From Pisolithus tinctorius (taxonomy: Eukaryota; Basidiomycota; Agaricomycetes; Boletales; Pisolithaceae), in the NCBI GenBank assembly GCA_024663395.1, contig JANFAH010000001.1, positions 496,001-560,000 of the forward strand: a DNA stretch of 64,000 nucleotides, read 5' to 3'. This document shows, one piece after another, positions 32,841 through 43,876 of the stretch (its first letter is position 1; every line of letters starts with the position of its first letter). Made by a program: the position numbers and the translations under genes. The notes under the pieces are model-generated. The model was not told the DNA's origin and made no database searches. It worked only from the letters and a program-made list of their open reading frames with translations.

Positions 32841-35800
32841 TCAAAAACCCCATTCGACTATACTTTGGTGGCTATGGCAGTGCTTGCCGCACTTGCAGCG
32901 CGGACAGCCCTCGCGCCACGGGCGCATGGGCAAAGTGTACTCGCGGCCGTCGTTCGGGTCTCGGAGAGTGATCCGCTGTCCGCCGTCGGGATAGTCGTTT
33001 GTTACCGCACTCATAAGGCAAATGAACGGACGTCCGAGGAGCATGTCGAAGTTGGCATGCTCAATTACTTGAACCTGGAGCATGACTGGCCCAGCGCCGA
33101 AGTCGAGTTTCAGGTTCTCTAGTACGCCTACAGTAGTGTCTTTAGACATGTTAGCAGACGTCATAGTCATGAGATGATCGCTGCGCAATGGAAGCCCGAT
33201 CTTTTCCCAAACGCGCCTGGGCATGGCGACGATTTCCGAACCGGAATCTAGTACGCAGTTGATGGTGACGTCGGTCCCAGGGACCTTGGCTTCGAGGCAG
33301 CGGAGCGGCAGAGTGTGGTGAGCTACGATGGAGCCGTCGTCACCGTGGATAACGCGGTCTCCGTATTCGCGCGCGGTTCTTTGAGGGTCGCGGCCGGTCA
33401 GTTCATTCACTTGTACTCCTTCTTCATCGTCGCTACGAACTACCTCAATCTCGTTTGTGGTGACGCGTTTCGCCATGGTGATGTCTCTGAACTGTTTGCG
33501 AAACTCCGGGGCAACTGCAAATAATTCTTTGACTGGCATGGCAACGCTGGTTTCGAGTACGCGCTCCACGATACGCTTGGGCGCGGCTTCGTCTTCGAGA
33601 GGGAACGAGTAACGGTACTGGTTTTGATTGCGAGCTGCTGGGTACGGTGTCTGCGACGGAACAATTGCCGCGGGAACGGGGTCCTTGCGCGCGGGCGTTG
33701 GAGCCGGATTAGTCGGAGGAACATATGGTTTCGTAGCGGTAGATGTTGGTGCAGGTGTGGAGGGCTCAGATGCCTGGCGAGCGGCACGCGAACTTTGAAC
33801 ACCAGGGGAAATGATTTCCTCTTCAACAGTGGCTGCGCGCGGGTCGACTCATGGAGGGTTGGCAGGACGTGCCGCGGGTCGAGCTGTGATTTCAACTCCG
33901 TCGAAGCGGGCTTTCTTTCCACGGGAAATGACTGCTCCCTTGTTACCTTTATCCGCTTGGTAGGTAGCCCAAGCTTGAGCGACATATGCTTGGAAGTCAG
34001 GGTCGGCTAAGTCTGCGACAGGTTCATCGGCGTCTTGGACGGTGTTTAAGAAGGCAGAAGGCTGGATTTCCAGCTGCACGTCAATTTCGGGATGAGCAAC
34101 GCAGAAGAGGTTAGCGGTGCCTTGCGCGGCCGCGTTGCGCGGAGCGGCAGGAGTCGTAGCACGCGCGCTGGCCTGGTCTCTGTCAGCCATGACGCGGTCA
34201 ACAGCCTCTCTCAGTGAGTTACATTCAGGGAAACGTGGAATTCAGCTCCCGTCCGCCAGATAGAGACGGTTGTCTGTACCTCTCGTGATCTTACCGGCAC
34301 GGATATAAACTTCAACGAGCGCGCACATCCTTGTCCAGTGGTTGGGGTCTGCACAGAAACCGCAGCCGGGTCTGCGTTGCTGCGGCGGAGGCTGCGTCTG
34401 GAAGTTGTATTCCTGTTTAACAACAGTACCAGCAGGTGGCACTTGCGGCATGTAAGCCGACGAGGGAGGTGCAGCTGGCGAGGCCGCGGTACCCATCGTC
34501 GGTACCGCGCTACGAAGAGCGGATCCTGTCAGAAGGAACTTGGCGGCTTTGACGACTTCTGCGAGTGGGTATGGATCGTCAGGGTGGAGGTCGGTGCGGA
34601 CTATAGAGAGTCGATGACGAATACGATCTGCGATGGCCCTCGGGAAGCCATTCAGGAACATGGAATCCCGTTCCATCTCTGCAAGCTTTTTAGTTTTAAT
34701 GAGCAGGGCAGAAATCTTAGCGAATTTCCGCTGGTATTCTCCGAGGTCATCCTGGTTCCGCATAGGCTTGGACTGATATTCTTCGACGAGGTACTGCAAG
34801 TCTGCACGGCAGTAGCGGTCGTCACCCTCGCAGCCAGGGTACAAACCCTTAACAGCTACAACGAAGGCATCCCAGTCGTCGGCCGCGGGAGCAGCTTCCG
34901 GAAGCGTTTGCCAGACCTCGGCTTCTTCGAGGTCAGCGTAGCGGATTGCGGCTTTGATCTTGCCACGGTCATCAAGAGCAGCGAGAGTACCGAGGAAGTC
35001 GATGTCTTCGAGGTAGCGCGGAAGCTGCGCGGGAGAATCTCCGCTAAATTTAGGTGAGTTTTGTGTTCCGCGGAGCGGCATCTGAAACTGAGGATTAGCC
35101 ATTGGTGGGTTAACCTGTGGTGGCGGTGCCGGATTGGTAACGGGTGGAACGGGTATTGGTTGCGGGTGTGAAGCGGTTGGTATAGTGCGCGAGCGAGCGG
35201 GCGGAAGTGTTGGCGGGTTACTAATTGGCTGATGGGTGGTCTGTGACTGAGTGAGTGGTCGCGGCAGTGTGGCGGATGGAGCTGGGAGTCTGGGTATAGA
35301 TTCGGAGGCGTCAAAGAGACGGGAAAAAGAGGGCGTCGGTGATGATGAATCAGATGATGTGACGGGTGTTAAAGGTGACGGCGGGGTTTCGGGCCTTCGG
35401 GGAGTCGAGTGGATAAAGCCACCGGGAAAATCAGGGGCAGTGAGATCTAGGTGATCCGACGCGACGGATATCTGATCTGCCGAGATATCAGGAGGAGTGA
35501 TCGCGGGTAGTACCCACGGAATGTCAGCGGGTAATTGCGTGTGATCCGGTGTTACGGGTGAAACAGGGCGGAAAATGCCGGAGTCTTCTGACAGGTTCAG
35601 ATTGCGAAAGTGCAGGCGTAAATTTTCTAGTTCGGTGCGTTCGGTGGTGCGCCTGAGCGACCTTCTGGAAGCGACAGCAGAATCCCTCGCGGTGGGCTCC
35701 AGTTGTAGGAAAAGTCCAAGTAGCTGTATAACACGAGCTAGATGGCTTAGATAACAACAATAAAAAAAATGAAGGGAACGAATTGTTCGTCCCAAGGGAT

Positions 35801-35960
35801 CCTGGACTGTCGGGACTAGAAGGAGAGACCCAGCGCTTTGTAGCGGTAGTGTTTCGTGGCGTGTGCGGCGTGGTCCGCGGAGTAGTACTAGCGATGCGAG
35901 CGGTGCGAGCGGTATACGTAGTTCGTGTGCGGCGGAATGCGAGATGTGCGGTGTAGACAA
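32841..35960 (-). pseudogene. Gag-protease of the outer gypsy, two TGA stops
   Basis: One reading frame runs from inside the 5' LTR (35960) to TGA at 32841-32843. It encodes a Ser/Pro-rich N-terminus, a capsid-like helical region (about 34990-34520), a zinc knuckle CGFCADPNHWTRMC (about 34350) and an aspartic protease with VLDSGSEIV (about 33255) and MLLGRPF. It is interrupted by TGA at 34242-34244 and TGA at 33849-33851, both at places where Arg (CGA) fits. No frameshift was found. The element could recover function by two single-base reversions, but in its present state Gag is truncated after the zinc knuckle. Confidence 0.8.
35684..35701 (-). other. Primer-binding site of the outer gypsy
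   Basis: In element sense, TGGAGCCCACCGCGAGGG begins two bases after the 5' LTR. The inner element has the same 18 bases in the same place, so both would use the same tRNA primer. I did not identify which tRNA. Confidence 0.7.
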
Positions 35961-36358
35961 AGTGGAAAGAAACTCGTGGTGACCTTCCGAGTGCCAAAAG
36001 GTATCCTTCTGTACCTAAGTACAGGGCTTTATAGTCCAGACAAACCCGGAACCTAAGTAAGACAGGGTACAGTAAAGGAAAGTCGCGCGACAGCGCGTAC
36101 ACAGAAGACAGGCCAAACTGAGGCCGAGGGTATACTACAAGCACTAAAGGAATAGAGACCGTGATAAGAGAAGGAGTCCGAGGAAAAACAACAACCGGAG
36201 CACAGCGGCCGTGGGTATAGCATTGCGCGAGAGGGAGCGAGGGCGCGGGAAGGTAGCGTGCGAACAATGGTGAACGCGAGAGGGGAGCGGACGTAACAGT
36301 AGTCACGGAACGGTTAATGATAGGGGCTTATGCGTCCAGGGAATGCGGATTCCTCACA
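35704..36358 (-). repeat. 5' LTR of the outer gypsy element
   Basis: It is 655 bp, ends in CACA, and is followed by GCGG, the duplicated target. The gag frame begins inside it. Confidence 0.92.
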
Positions 36359-38384
36359 GCGGAGTACAATCAACTCATGAAAGATATCCCCAAAGACGAC
36401 ACCGCGGCAAGAAAGGAGAAGTTGAAGGCCGTTTATGAATGGAGCGAGAGCTCCTCAGCAGTGCCCGCTAACAAATCAGTCAAGTCCATCGCAGTCAGAG
36501 TCCACAACGCGAAGACGCAGTTCTCCGGATTGGTAAGTGGTTGTAAGTGGGTGGGTGGGTGGCAGATCTTACCGTCGAGCAGGCTGAAGCGTGGTCGACT
36601 CTTGAAGACATCGAAATTGCTGGAGTTGTGATGTATGTTGGACAAGACCCTGCAGGACGCCAGACCTCTGGCATATTTGGTGGTTCCAATATCATATGAA
36701 AGTACATCAATGATCGTGCCATTGATGTTCGGGGACTTATGGACAAGTACACTGCAATATTTAAGTAAGTGATGTTACACATATCTTACTCGGACTCATT
36801 GCAATTAGGTGTCTCAGGGATGGTAATGGTACTGAGGCTGGGTTATTAAGGACGAGTGCTTCTGCCAGTTCAGCTCCGGCATTGGAGTTGCGTTGTCGAA
36901 TGAAGGAGATACCAAGAGATCGCAACCGCCGGGTATTTGGATCTATGATGAAGGAGAAGTTGATAACGGCGCTCCAAGATCTACGCAGTACGTATTTCTG
37001 GTATTCCGTATATTCTCTTCTAAGTGTCTTCCCATAAGCGACCTGTGGGGTCGAAGTTGGTGATCCCCAGAAAATCATTTGGCAGCGGCTTCTTGAGTTT
37101 GTTAGGAGGAACTCTCTCGTCATAATCAACTGGCCGCTTGGGGTGCCTCCACCGGGCCCTGGTTTTGAGTACAAGAAACTCAAAGCTGACGCTCTCCGCC
37201 AACTTGTGGTACCTTATCTGCGGAGAAAGCTAGGCTCGATGTACGATGGACAATCTGATGACGACGATGACGAGAAAAATGATCGTCTGGATGGTGTGCC
37301 AGAGGTCGAAATCAAACCCTGGAATGAAGGTATTGCGTACATTTTTTGTCTAACTCATCGCTGACCGTTTTTGCAGATGTCATCAGCATAAGGGATGTAC
37401 ACCCATTAAAGGGAGAGATCGCACTGGTCAAGGCTCCTGATGGCACGGTTTTGCGCAAGGTGTCTGACGATCCTGAGTGGCAGAAGTCCCGCGAAGAAGA
37501 GGATCCAGGTATGGCGGCACATCATGCACAGAGCGGAATCCCATTTCCATCGCGCAAGCGGCCTCGTGTGGAGGTGACGGATAATGACACAGTTCCTCGT
37601 GAGGTGAGTCAATCCACTCAACCTCTGGTGTCCACTAATGCTCCCCAAGGCTTCACGCTCTGACCGCCAAATGCCCCTGCATGACGAAGGCAGGGATGCA
37701 TGCCCCATTGCTGGCGACCGTGGTGTAGTGATTTACCCTGCCGCATTTTGGTCGAAACTAACAGGCGACATGCACAGGATGCACTTCGTGACCCACCAGC
37801 ACACACAAGCCGCGAGAACACTCGAGAGTCCGGTCGATCTGAGCGCCCCTTGCCGGCTCGGCGCTATGGGGTGAGGTCCGGACATACCAGTTGATTAAAA
37901 GACTAATGGAGGACTGCACAGGATCTGCATCGTGATGCTGTCCCAAGCCGTTCGCACCCGCGGGACCCTGGCCCTTCTCAGCAGTTTCCACCATCTCGGC
38001 GTTATGAGGTGAGTAACCCAGGCATTCTGCTTCTTGAAGGAGACCAATAGGATGTCCCGCAGGACCCTCGTTATGACCGCGCCAACTATCATGTTCCTGG
38101 CCCCTCCGATATTCCCTACAATGTTCGTGGCTTGATCCTTCATTGTCACATTTTGTTTAGCTTCTCTATAGGTATTACCGCCTGCCCGCCGCAGTTCGGG
38201 GCGTTTCCCTCCGTCCCGTCAGACGTATCGCATACCATCTCGCCCTGACCATCATGTTTACCGTGATGCTCCATATATCTCTGACTACTACCCCCCAGCC
38301 CAGCCTACAGCACAGCAATGGGTTGACAGAGGTAGTGCTGCACAGTATGAGGACGAATTTCCTGAGGATTACTTAGATTATTAG

Positions 38385-39569
38385 TCTCCTCAGTATTTTC
38401 TTTAGAAATACATGTTTGTTTTTCCGTGATAGGGTGAGCAGTGAGTGAATCAAATCTCTCAGTTCTCCGTCATTTTGAATGCAAGAGCATTTGTCTGCTT
38501 GACTGTTATTTTGTTACCTCCTGTGGCCACACTGCCATATTGCTGCTCACTTGATCTACCAATGAATTTTCTACTGATTGACATTCTACAGGGAAGATGC
38601 ATCTACTCAAAATACTGTATGCTTGTTTGAAGAGTTTGGGCTGCAGAGAGTTAGGTCAAAGGACATTTGAGGTGAAGCTTAGAGGCCACACCTACAGATA
38701 AAGGAGCCTCCAGCAATGAGGAGGGGATATGGTGACATTAAGCAAGTGTTGATGTGGTGATCACTGACTGACAACTCTCCTAGTGTCACTGTGTCCAATG
38801 GCCAGGGGCTCTGGTGAGTTCTGCTGCCTGGTCTCCTGTGTACCTTATCTATATTTGATTACTGTGATCAAGTGATTGTTTTTCCCTGGTGAGTTGAGGG
38901 AACTCAATGGAATTCAAATGGAATTGAAATGATTATCTCAAAATAATGGGTAAATAGCCTGAATTTTGAGAGGACTAAAAACACTCAAAAGTCAATTTCC
39001 TTCAAGTTTTGACAGATAGGGTTTTTCCACATGGTGAGGGGGGTGGCAAGGTTGGAAAGCAAGGATTGAAAGTGGTGTTGAGGCAAGGTTAGCAGTACCT
39101 CAGATTAAAGGGACTTGGGCAACATCTCTTGCTTACTAATCAGGTGTTGTTATCATCATCAGGATACTACAGTTCTATGTTACATGCAAGCAGTGTAGAG
39201 CTGCAGAGGTTGACTTCTGGATTTATTTTGGTCTTGTCTGGGTTCTCTCATTGGCTTTTCCCTATAAACATTGTTGTTCAATGCTTTTTCTAAGAGCCTA
39301 TTTTTGTGTTGAGAATTAATCTACCTGCATTGCTACTAAAACAGGTCTATCTTTTATCAGACCCATCATGTTGTTATCATTTGCAGCTGCACAATTTGCC
39401 CCCATTTAATCTGCTACATTGGCCCTTCACTGTGCTCTGTGAGTTAGTATAAAAATTAGATAACATTACCTGTGCAATATGTCAATACAGCCCTGCATGG
39501 TGGATCTGGTTGACTTGAAGCTGCCACAAAATTGATTTGAGAGCATTTTGGTGTTCTGACGTATAGTAC
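38385..39569. other. AT-rich non-coding stretch before the right array
   Basis: About 1.2 kb with few CpG and no supported gene or repeat. It separates cargo gene 2 from the right subterminal array. Confidence 0.45.
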
Positions 39570-42500
39570 ATGGACATCCTACTGGCCTCTATGGAGAGGG
39601 GTGGAATGTCCAACTGGCCTTCAGAGGGGGGAGTGGGATGTCCCACAGTAGCTTCCAAAGCTACCATGGGACATCCCATTGGCCTATGGAAGGGGGGGTG
39701 GGACATCCCACAGTATCCTCCAAAGCTATCATGGGACATCCCACTGGCCTCCAGAGAGGGGGGTGGGATGTCCCACAGTAGCCTCCAAAGCTATCATGGG
39801 ACATCCCACTGTCTATAGAAAGGGGGTTGGGATGTCCCATAGTGGCCTCCAAAGCTAGCATGGGACATCCCACTGGCCTCCAGAGAGGAGGGTGGGATGT
39901 CCCACAGTAGCCTCTGAAGCTATCATGGGACATCCCACTGGCATCTGGAAGGGGGGTGGGATGTCCCACAGTAGCCTCTGAAGCTATCATGGGACATCCC
40001 ACCAGCCTATGGAAGGGGGGGTGGGATGTCCCACAGTAGCCTCCAAAGCTATCATGGGACATCCCACTGTCTATGGAAAGGGGGTTGGGATGTCCCATGG
40101 TAGCCTCCAAAGCTAGCATGGGACATCCCACTGGCCTCCAGAGAGGAGGGTGGGATGTCCCACAGTAGTCTCTGAAGCTATCAAGGAACATCCCACTGAC
40201 CTCTGGAAAGGGGGGTTGGATGTCCCACAGTAGCCTCCAAAGCTATCATGGGACATCCCACTGTCTATGGAAAGGGGGTTGGGATGTCCCATGGTAGCCT
40301 CCAGAGCTAGCATGGGACATCCCACTGGCCTCCAGAGAGGAGGGTGGGATGTCCCACAGTAGTCTCTGAAGCTATCAAGGAACATCCCACTGACCTCTGG
40401 AAAGGGGGGTTGGATGTCCCACAGTAGCCTCCAAAGCTATCATGGAACATCCCACTGTCCCCTGGAATGGGGGTTGGGATGTTTCACAGTAGCATCAGAA
40501 GCTATCATGGGACATCCCACTTGCCTCCAGAGAAGGGGGTGGCATGTCCCATGGTAGCATCTGATGCTCTCATGGGACATCTCACTGACCTCCTCAGAGG
40601 GGGTTGGGATGTCCCAAAGTAGCCTCCAAAGCTATCATGGGGGATCCCTCTGGCTTCCAGAGAGGAGGATGGGATATCCCATAGTAGCCTCCAAAGCTAT
40701 CATGGGACATCCCACTGGCCTCCAGAGAGGGGGGTGGGATGTCCCACAGTAGCCTCTGAAGCTATCATGGGACATCCCATTGTCCTATGGAAAAGGGGCT
40801 GGGCTGTCCCACAGTAGCTTCTGAAGCTATCATGGGACATCCCACTGGCCTCCAGAGAGGGGGGTGGGATGTCCCACAGTAGCCTCTGAAGCTATCATGG
40901 GACATCCCATTGTCCTATGGAAAAGGGGCTGGGCTGTCCCACAGTAGCTTCTGAAGCTATCATGGGACATCCCACTGGCCTCCAGAGAGGGGGGTGGGAT
41001 GTCCCACAGTAGCCTCTGAAGCTATCATGGGACATCCCATTGTCCTATGGAACGGGGGCTGGGATGTCCCACAGTAGCTTCTGAAGCTATCATGGGACAT
41101 CCCACTGGTCTCCAGAGAGGGGGGTGGGATGTCCCACAGTAGCTTCTGAAGCTATCATGGGACATCCCATTGTCCTATGGAAAGGGGGCTGGGATGTCCC
41201 ACAGTAGCTTCTGAAGCTATCATGGGACATCCCACTGGTCTCCAGAGCAAGGGGTGGGATGTCCCACAATAGCCTCCAAAGCTATCATGGGACATCCCAC
41301 TGGCCTCCAGAGAGGAGGGTGGGATGTCCCACAGTAGTCTCTGAAGCTATCAAGGGACATCCCACTGACCTCTGGAAAGGGGGGTTGGATGTCCCACAGT
41401 AGCCTCCAAAGCTATCATGGAACATCCCACTGTCCCCTAGAATGGGGGTTGGGATGTTTCACAGTAGCATCAGAAGCTATCATGGGACATCCCACTTGCC
41501 TCCAGAGAAGGGGGTGGCATGTCCCATGGTAGCATCTGATGCTCTCATGGGACATCTCACTGACCTCCATAGAGGGGGTTGGGATGTCCCAAAGTAGCCT
41601 CCAAAGCTATCATGGGGGATCCCACTGGCTTCCAGAGAGGAGGATGGGATGTCCCATAGTAGCCTCCAAAGCTATCATGGGACATCCCACTGGCCTCCAG
41701 AGAGGGGGGTGGGATGTCCCACAGTAGCCTCTGAAGCTATCATGGGACATCCCACTGGTCTCCAGAGAGGGGGGTGGGATGTCCCACAGTAGCTTCTGAA
41801 GCTATCATGGGACATCCCATTGTCCTATGGAAAGGGGGCTGGGATGTCCCACAGTAGCTTCTGAAGCTATCATGGGACATCCCATTGTCCTATGGAAAGG
41901 GGGCTGGGATGTCCCACAGTAGCTTCTGAAGCTATCATGGGACATCCCACTGGTCTCCAGAGCAAGGGGTGGGATGTCCCACAATAGCCTCCAAAGCTAT
42001 CATGGGACATCCCACTGGCCTCCAGAGAGGAGGGTGGGATGTCCCACAGTAGTCTCTGAAGCTATCAAGGGACATCCCACTGACCTCTGGAAAGGGGGGT
42101 TGGATGTCCCCCAGTAGCCTCCAAAGCAATCATGGGACATCCCACTTGCCTCCAGAGAAGGGGGTGGCATGTCCCATGGTAGCATCTGATGCTCTCATGG
42201 GACATCTCACTGACCTCCATAGAGGGGGTTGGGATGTCCCAAAGTAGCCTCCAAAGCTATCATGGGGGATCCCACTGGCTTCCAGAGAGGAGGATGGGAT
42301 GTCCCATCGTAGCCTCCAAAGCTATCATGGGACATCCCACTGGCCTCCAGAGAGGGGAGTGGGATGTCCCACAGTAGCCTCTGAAGCTATCATGGGACAT
42401 CCCATTGTCCTATGGAAAAGGGGCTGGGATGTCCCACAGTAGCTTCTGAAGCTATCATGGGACATCCCACTGGCCTCCAGAGAGGGGGGTGGGATGTCCC

Positions 42501-42835
42501 ACAGTAGCCTCTGAAGCTATCATGGGACATCCCATTGTCCTATGGAACGGGGGCTGGGATGTCCCACAGTAGCTTCTGAAGCTATCATGGGACATCCCAC
42601 TGGTCTCCAGAGCAGGGGGTGGGATGTCCCACAATAGCCTCCAAAGCTATCATGGGACATCCCACTGTCTATAGAAAGGGGGCTGGGATGTCCCACAGTA
42701 GCCTCTGAAGCTATCATGGGACATCCCACTGGCCTCCAGAGAGGGGGGTGGGATGTCCCACAGTAGCCTCCAAAGCTATCATGGGACCTCCCACTGGCCT
42801 CCAAAAATGGGTGGTGGGATGTCCCATCATTGGCT
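39570..42835. repeat. Right subterminal satellite array, inverted relative to the left
   Basis: About 50 units of about 65 bp are built from the same elements as the left array but reverse complemented. Longer-period structure is present: the block starting near 40564 recurs near 41539 and 42189, spacings of 975 and 650 bp, which are multiples of 65. The array lies just inside the right inverted repeat region. Predicted peptides rich in GMSHDSFGGYCGTSHPP-like motifs come from the repeat and should not be annotated as proteins. Confidence 0.9.
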
Positions 42836-42869
42836 CTTGGTTGTTCTACATAGATGACCTTGATGAACA

Positions 42870-42960
42870 TGTGACTAAAGGTGGGATTGAACCAGCAGTC
42901 TCCTGGAGTTGACCTTGTGGTTTAATCACTGAGCTATATGGTTTGAGTACTAATGTCAGT
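42870..42960 (-). other. tRNA-like sequence with A and B boxes (possible SINE head)
   Basis: On the minus strand TAGCTCAGTG (42936-42927) resembles a pol III A box. GGTTCAATCCC (42893-42883) matches the B box, at a suitable distance downstream. The flanks do not form an acceptor stem, so this is not a functional tRNA gene. It could be the head of a SINE or a decayed tRNA copy inside the right end of the KDZ element. Confidence 0.5.
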
Positions 42961-43179
42961 TGCTTGGGGGTTAGATCAGAACTTTGGGAATAATTATCCA
43001 TGAAGAGTAATACACAGAATGCACCATCTCCAACAGACTTCAGTGGTCTTTAGCAACACAAGTCCACCCTTCCTTTGAGAATCAACAACGTTCAGTCTTC
43101 TGCCCATCCTGGCTGGATTGGTATTTGAAGCACATGGTGGTCCACTGGAGGGCCTTACAGCCCAGGGTCATAATGGGAC
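42961..43179. other. Spacer, nothing recognised
   Basis: About 220 bp between the tRNA-like sequence and the diverged inner inverted repeat. Confidence 0.3.
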
Positions 43180-43636
43180 ATTGGGCACCACAGCAATCAG
43201 ATTACATAACCCCTTTGGACAGTGGGGTTCTCACATGCTTGTGCCCCACAATAGTGTCATGTATTGTGCTACAATCTATTCCTTGGCTTGGAAGGTCTTC
43301 CACTCATCCTCATTGAATGCATTTAGTATGATCTTATTAATGTGTACTCCTTCTATAAGCAATGGAACTTACTCATGGGACAGTGCTGAATCCATTAAAA
43401 TTTATCACAATGATGCAAGGCTCACTTCCAGAAGTATTGTATGATTCTGGAGATGACACCTCACAATCACACTGATTTCCCACTTCAAATTTGTGCATAA
43501 TAAGTGTACCAAATGGTTTTGGAAAGTCAGTGGCTGCCACATACATAGGCCCCTACTTTGCCAGGTATTCTCATCATCCTGGATAATTGTGACTGCTTTG
43601 GTTTCTTGGTCAGAAGTGGGATTTCAGTGTGAATAT
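43180..43636. repeat. Diverged inner part of the right inverted repeat
   Basis: Counterpart of 461-892 on the opposite strand, alignable in blocks only. No gene is recognised. Confidence 0.55.
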
Positions 43637-43868
43637 GAGCTGCACTTTTGCAGCTGAGGACCCCTGACACCTAAGGCAGCCATGGGACAGCCCAAAATAT
43701 ATTACCAAAGGGCTGGGATTATGGGACATCCCAGCTCCTGCACACTGCAAATAGCCCTGGGACATGGCCAGATGTCCCTGGGATGACCTGGTCTGAGTGG
43801 CTTTTAGCTTGGATGATTTGTAGAAAAACTTCAGCCTAAATGCTTATGAAAATTGGTTACCTGAAGTG
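43637..43868. repeat. Right terminal inverted repeat of the KDZ element
   Basis: Reverse complement of 229-460, ending in CCTGAAGTG before the duplicated target. Confidence 0.88.
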
Positions 43869-43876
43869 GAGTTGGC
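43869..43876. repeat. Target-site duplication, right copy (GAGTTGGC)
   Basis: This copy directly follows the right inverted repeat and begins the right half of the split gypsy pol, in the same reading frame as the left half. Confidence 0.82.

Larger units (their letters stand above)
17891..32853 (-). pseudogene. Pol of the outer gypsy (RT-RNase H-integrase), split by the inner element
   Basis: The 5' segment (32853-29527) encodes RT with the FIDDVPVK active-site block, RNase H (AVDTSVIAVGY onward), an integrase zinc domain (AHDDLGHKG, CHECQ) and an integrase core with IDTM, TDNG and VERRH as the DDE residues. It stops at residues VLVRNSR, where the inner element begins. The 3' segment (18179-17891) continues exactly with VEKELNRKTKPRYTGP, a GPY/F-like module, and ends at TGA. 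Apart from the insertion the frame is open. The start overlaps the end of the gag-protease frame by about a dozen bases in a different frame, suggesting frameshifting or reinitiation. Confidence 0.88.
14946..36358 (-). mobile_element. Outer Ty3/gypsy retrotransposon (minus strand), 21.4 kb with nested insert
   Basis: Two 655-bp LTRs flank the element, with GCGG on both sides (14942-14945 and 36359-36362) as a 4-bp target duplication. Order in its own sense is 5' LTR (35704-36358), primer site, gag-protease, pol (interrupted at 18179/29527 by the inner element), then an antisense gene (15912-17016) and the 3' LTR (14946-15600). I noted four differences between the LTRs (15106, 15170, 15280, 15576), all CpG transitions, so it is fairly young. 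Two TGA stops interrupt gag-protease. Without the insert it would be about 10 kb. Confidence 0.9.
13698..38384 (+). pseudogene. Cargo gene 2, split by the outer gypsy element
   Basis: The left part (13698-14945) starts MPCAPKSVD and continues through introns at about 13813-13858 and 14161-14430 into an acidic, Glu-Ala-rich and basic nuclear-looking region. The right part (36359-38384) resumes in frame with AEYNQLMKD and continues through several short GT-AG introns, ending with EDYLDY at a TAG (38382-38384). Segments such as NWPLGVPPPGPGFEYKK and VKAPDGTVLRKVSDDPEW resemble a mushroom-specific family of unknown function. The gene is broken twice: by the 21.4 kb retrotransposon, and by TGA at 36697-36699 where Arg is expected. 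Low-complexity acidic and basic tracts suggest a chromatin or DNA-associated role, but that is a guess. Confidence 0.6.
229..43868. mobile_element. Giant KDZ-type DNA transposon, 43.6 kb with nested insertions
   Basis: The ends are near-perfect inverted repeats of about 232 bp starting ACTTCAGGTAACC. They are flanked by GAGTTGGC at 221-228 and 43869-43876, a 7-8 bp target duplication (the exact end is ambiguous by one base). Inside each end lies a satellite array in mirror orientation, then a KDZ transposase gene and cargo genes. KDZ (Kyakuja/Dileera/Zisupton) elements are known to make about 8-bp duplications, which fits. Subtracting the 21.4 kb nested gypsy, the original element was about 22.2 kb. 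Insertion into a gypsy pol with restoration of frame on excision is strong evidence for the boundaries. The resident transposase is probably dead. Confidence 0.88.

Noticed and set aside
34338..35057. A 239-codon plus-strand frame opposite the outer gag
   Set aside because: Shadow of the gag coding strand; the antisense gene of this element is at its other end.
39482..42870. Many repeated peptides on both strands
   Set aside because: By-products of the 65-bp satellite.
42870..42960. Functional tRNA gene
   Set aside because: A and B boxes are present but no acceptor stem can form.
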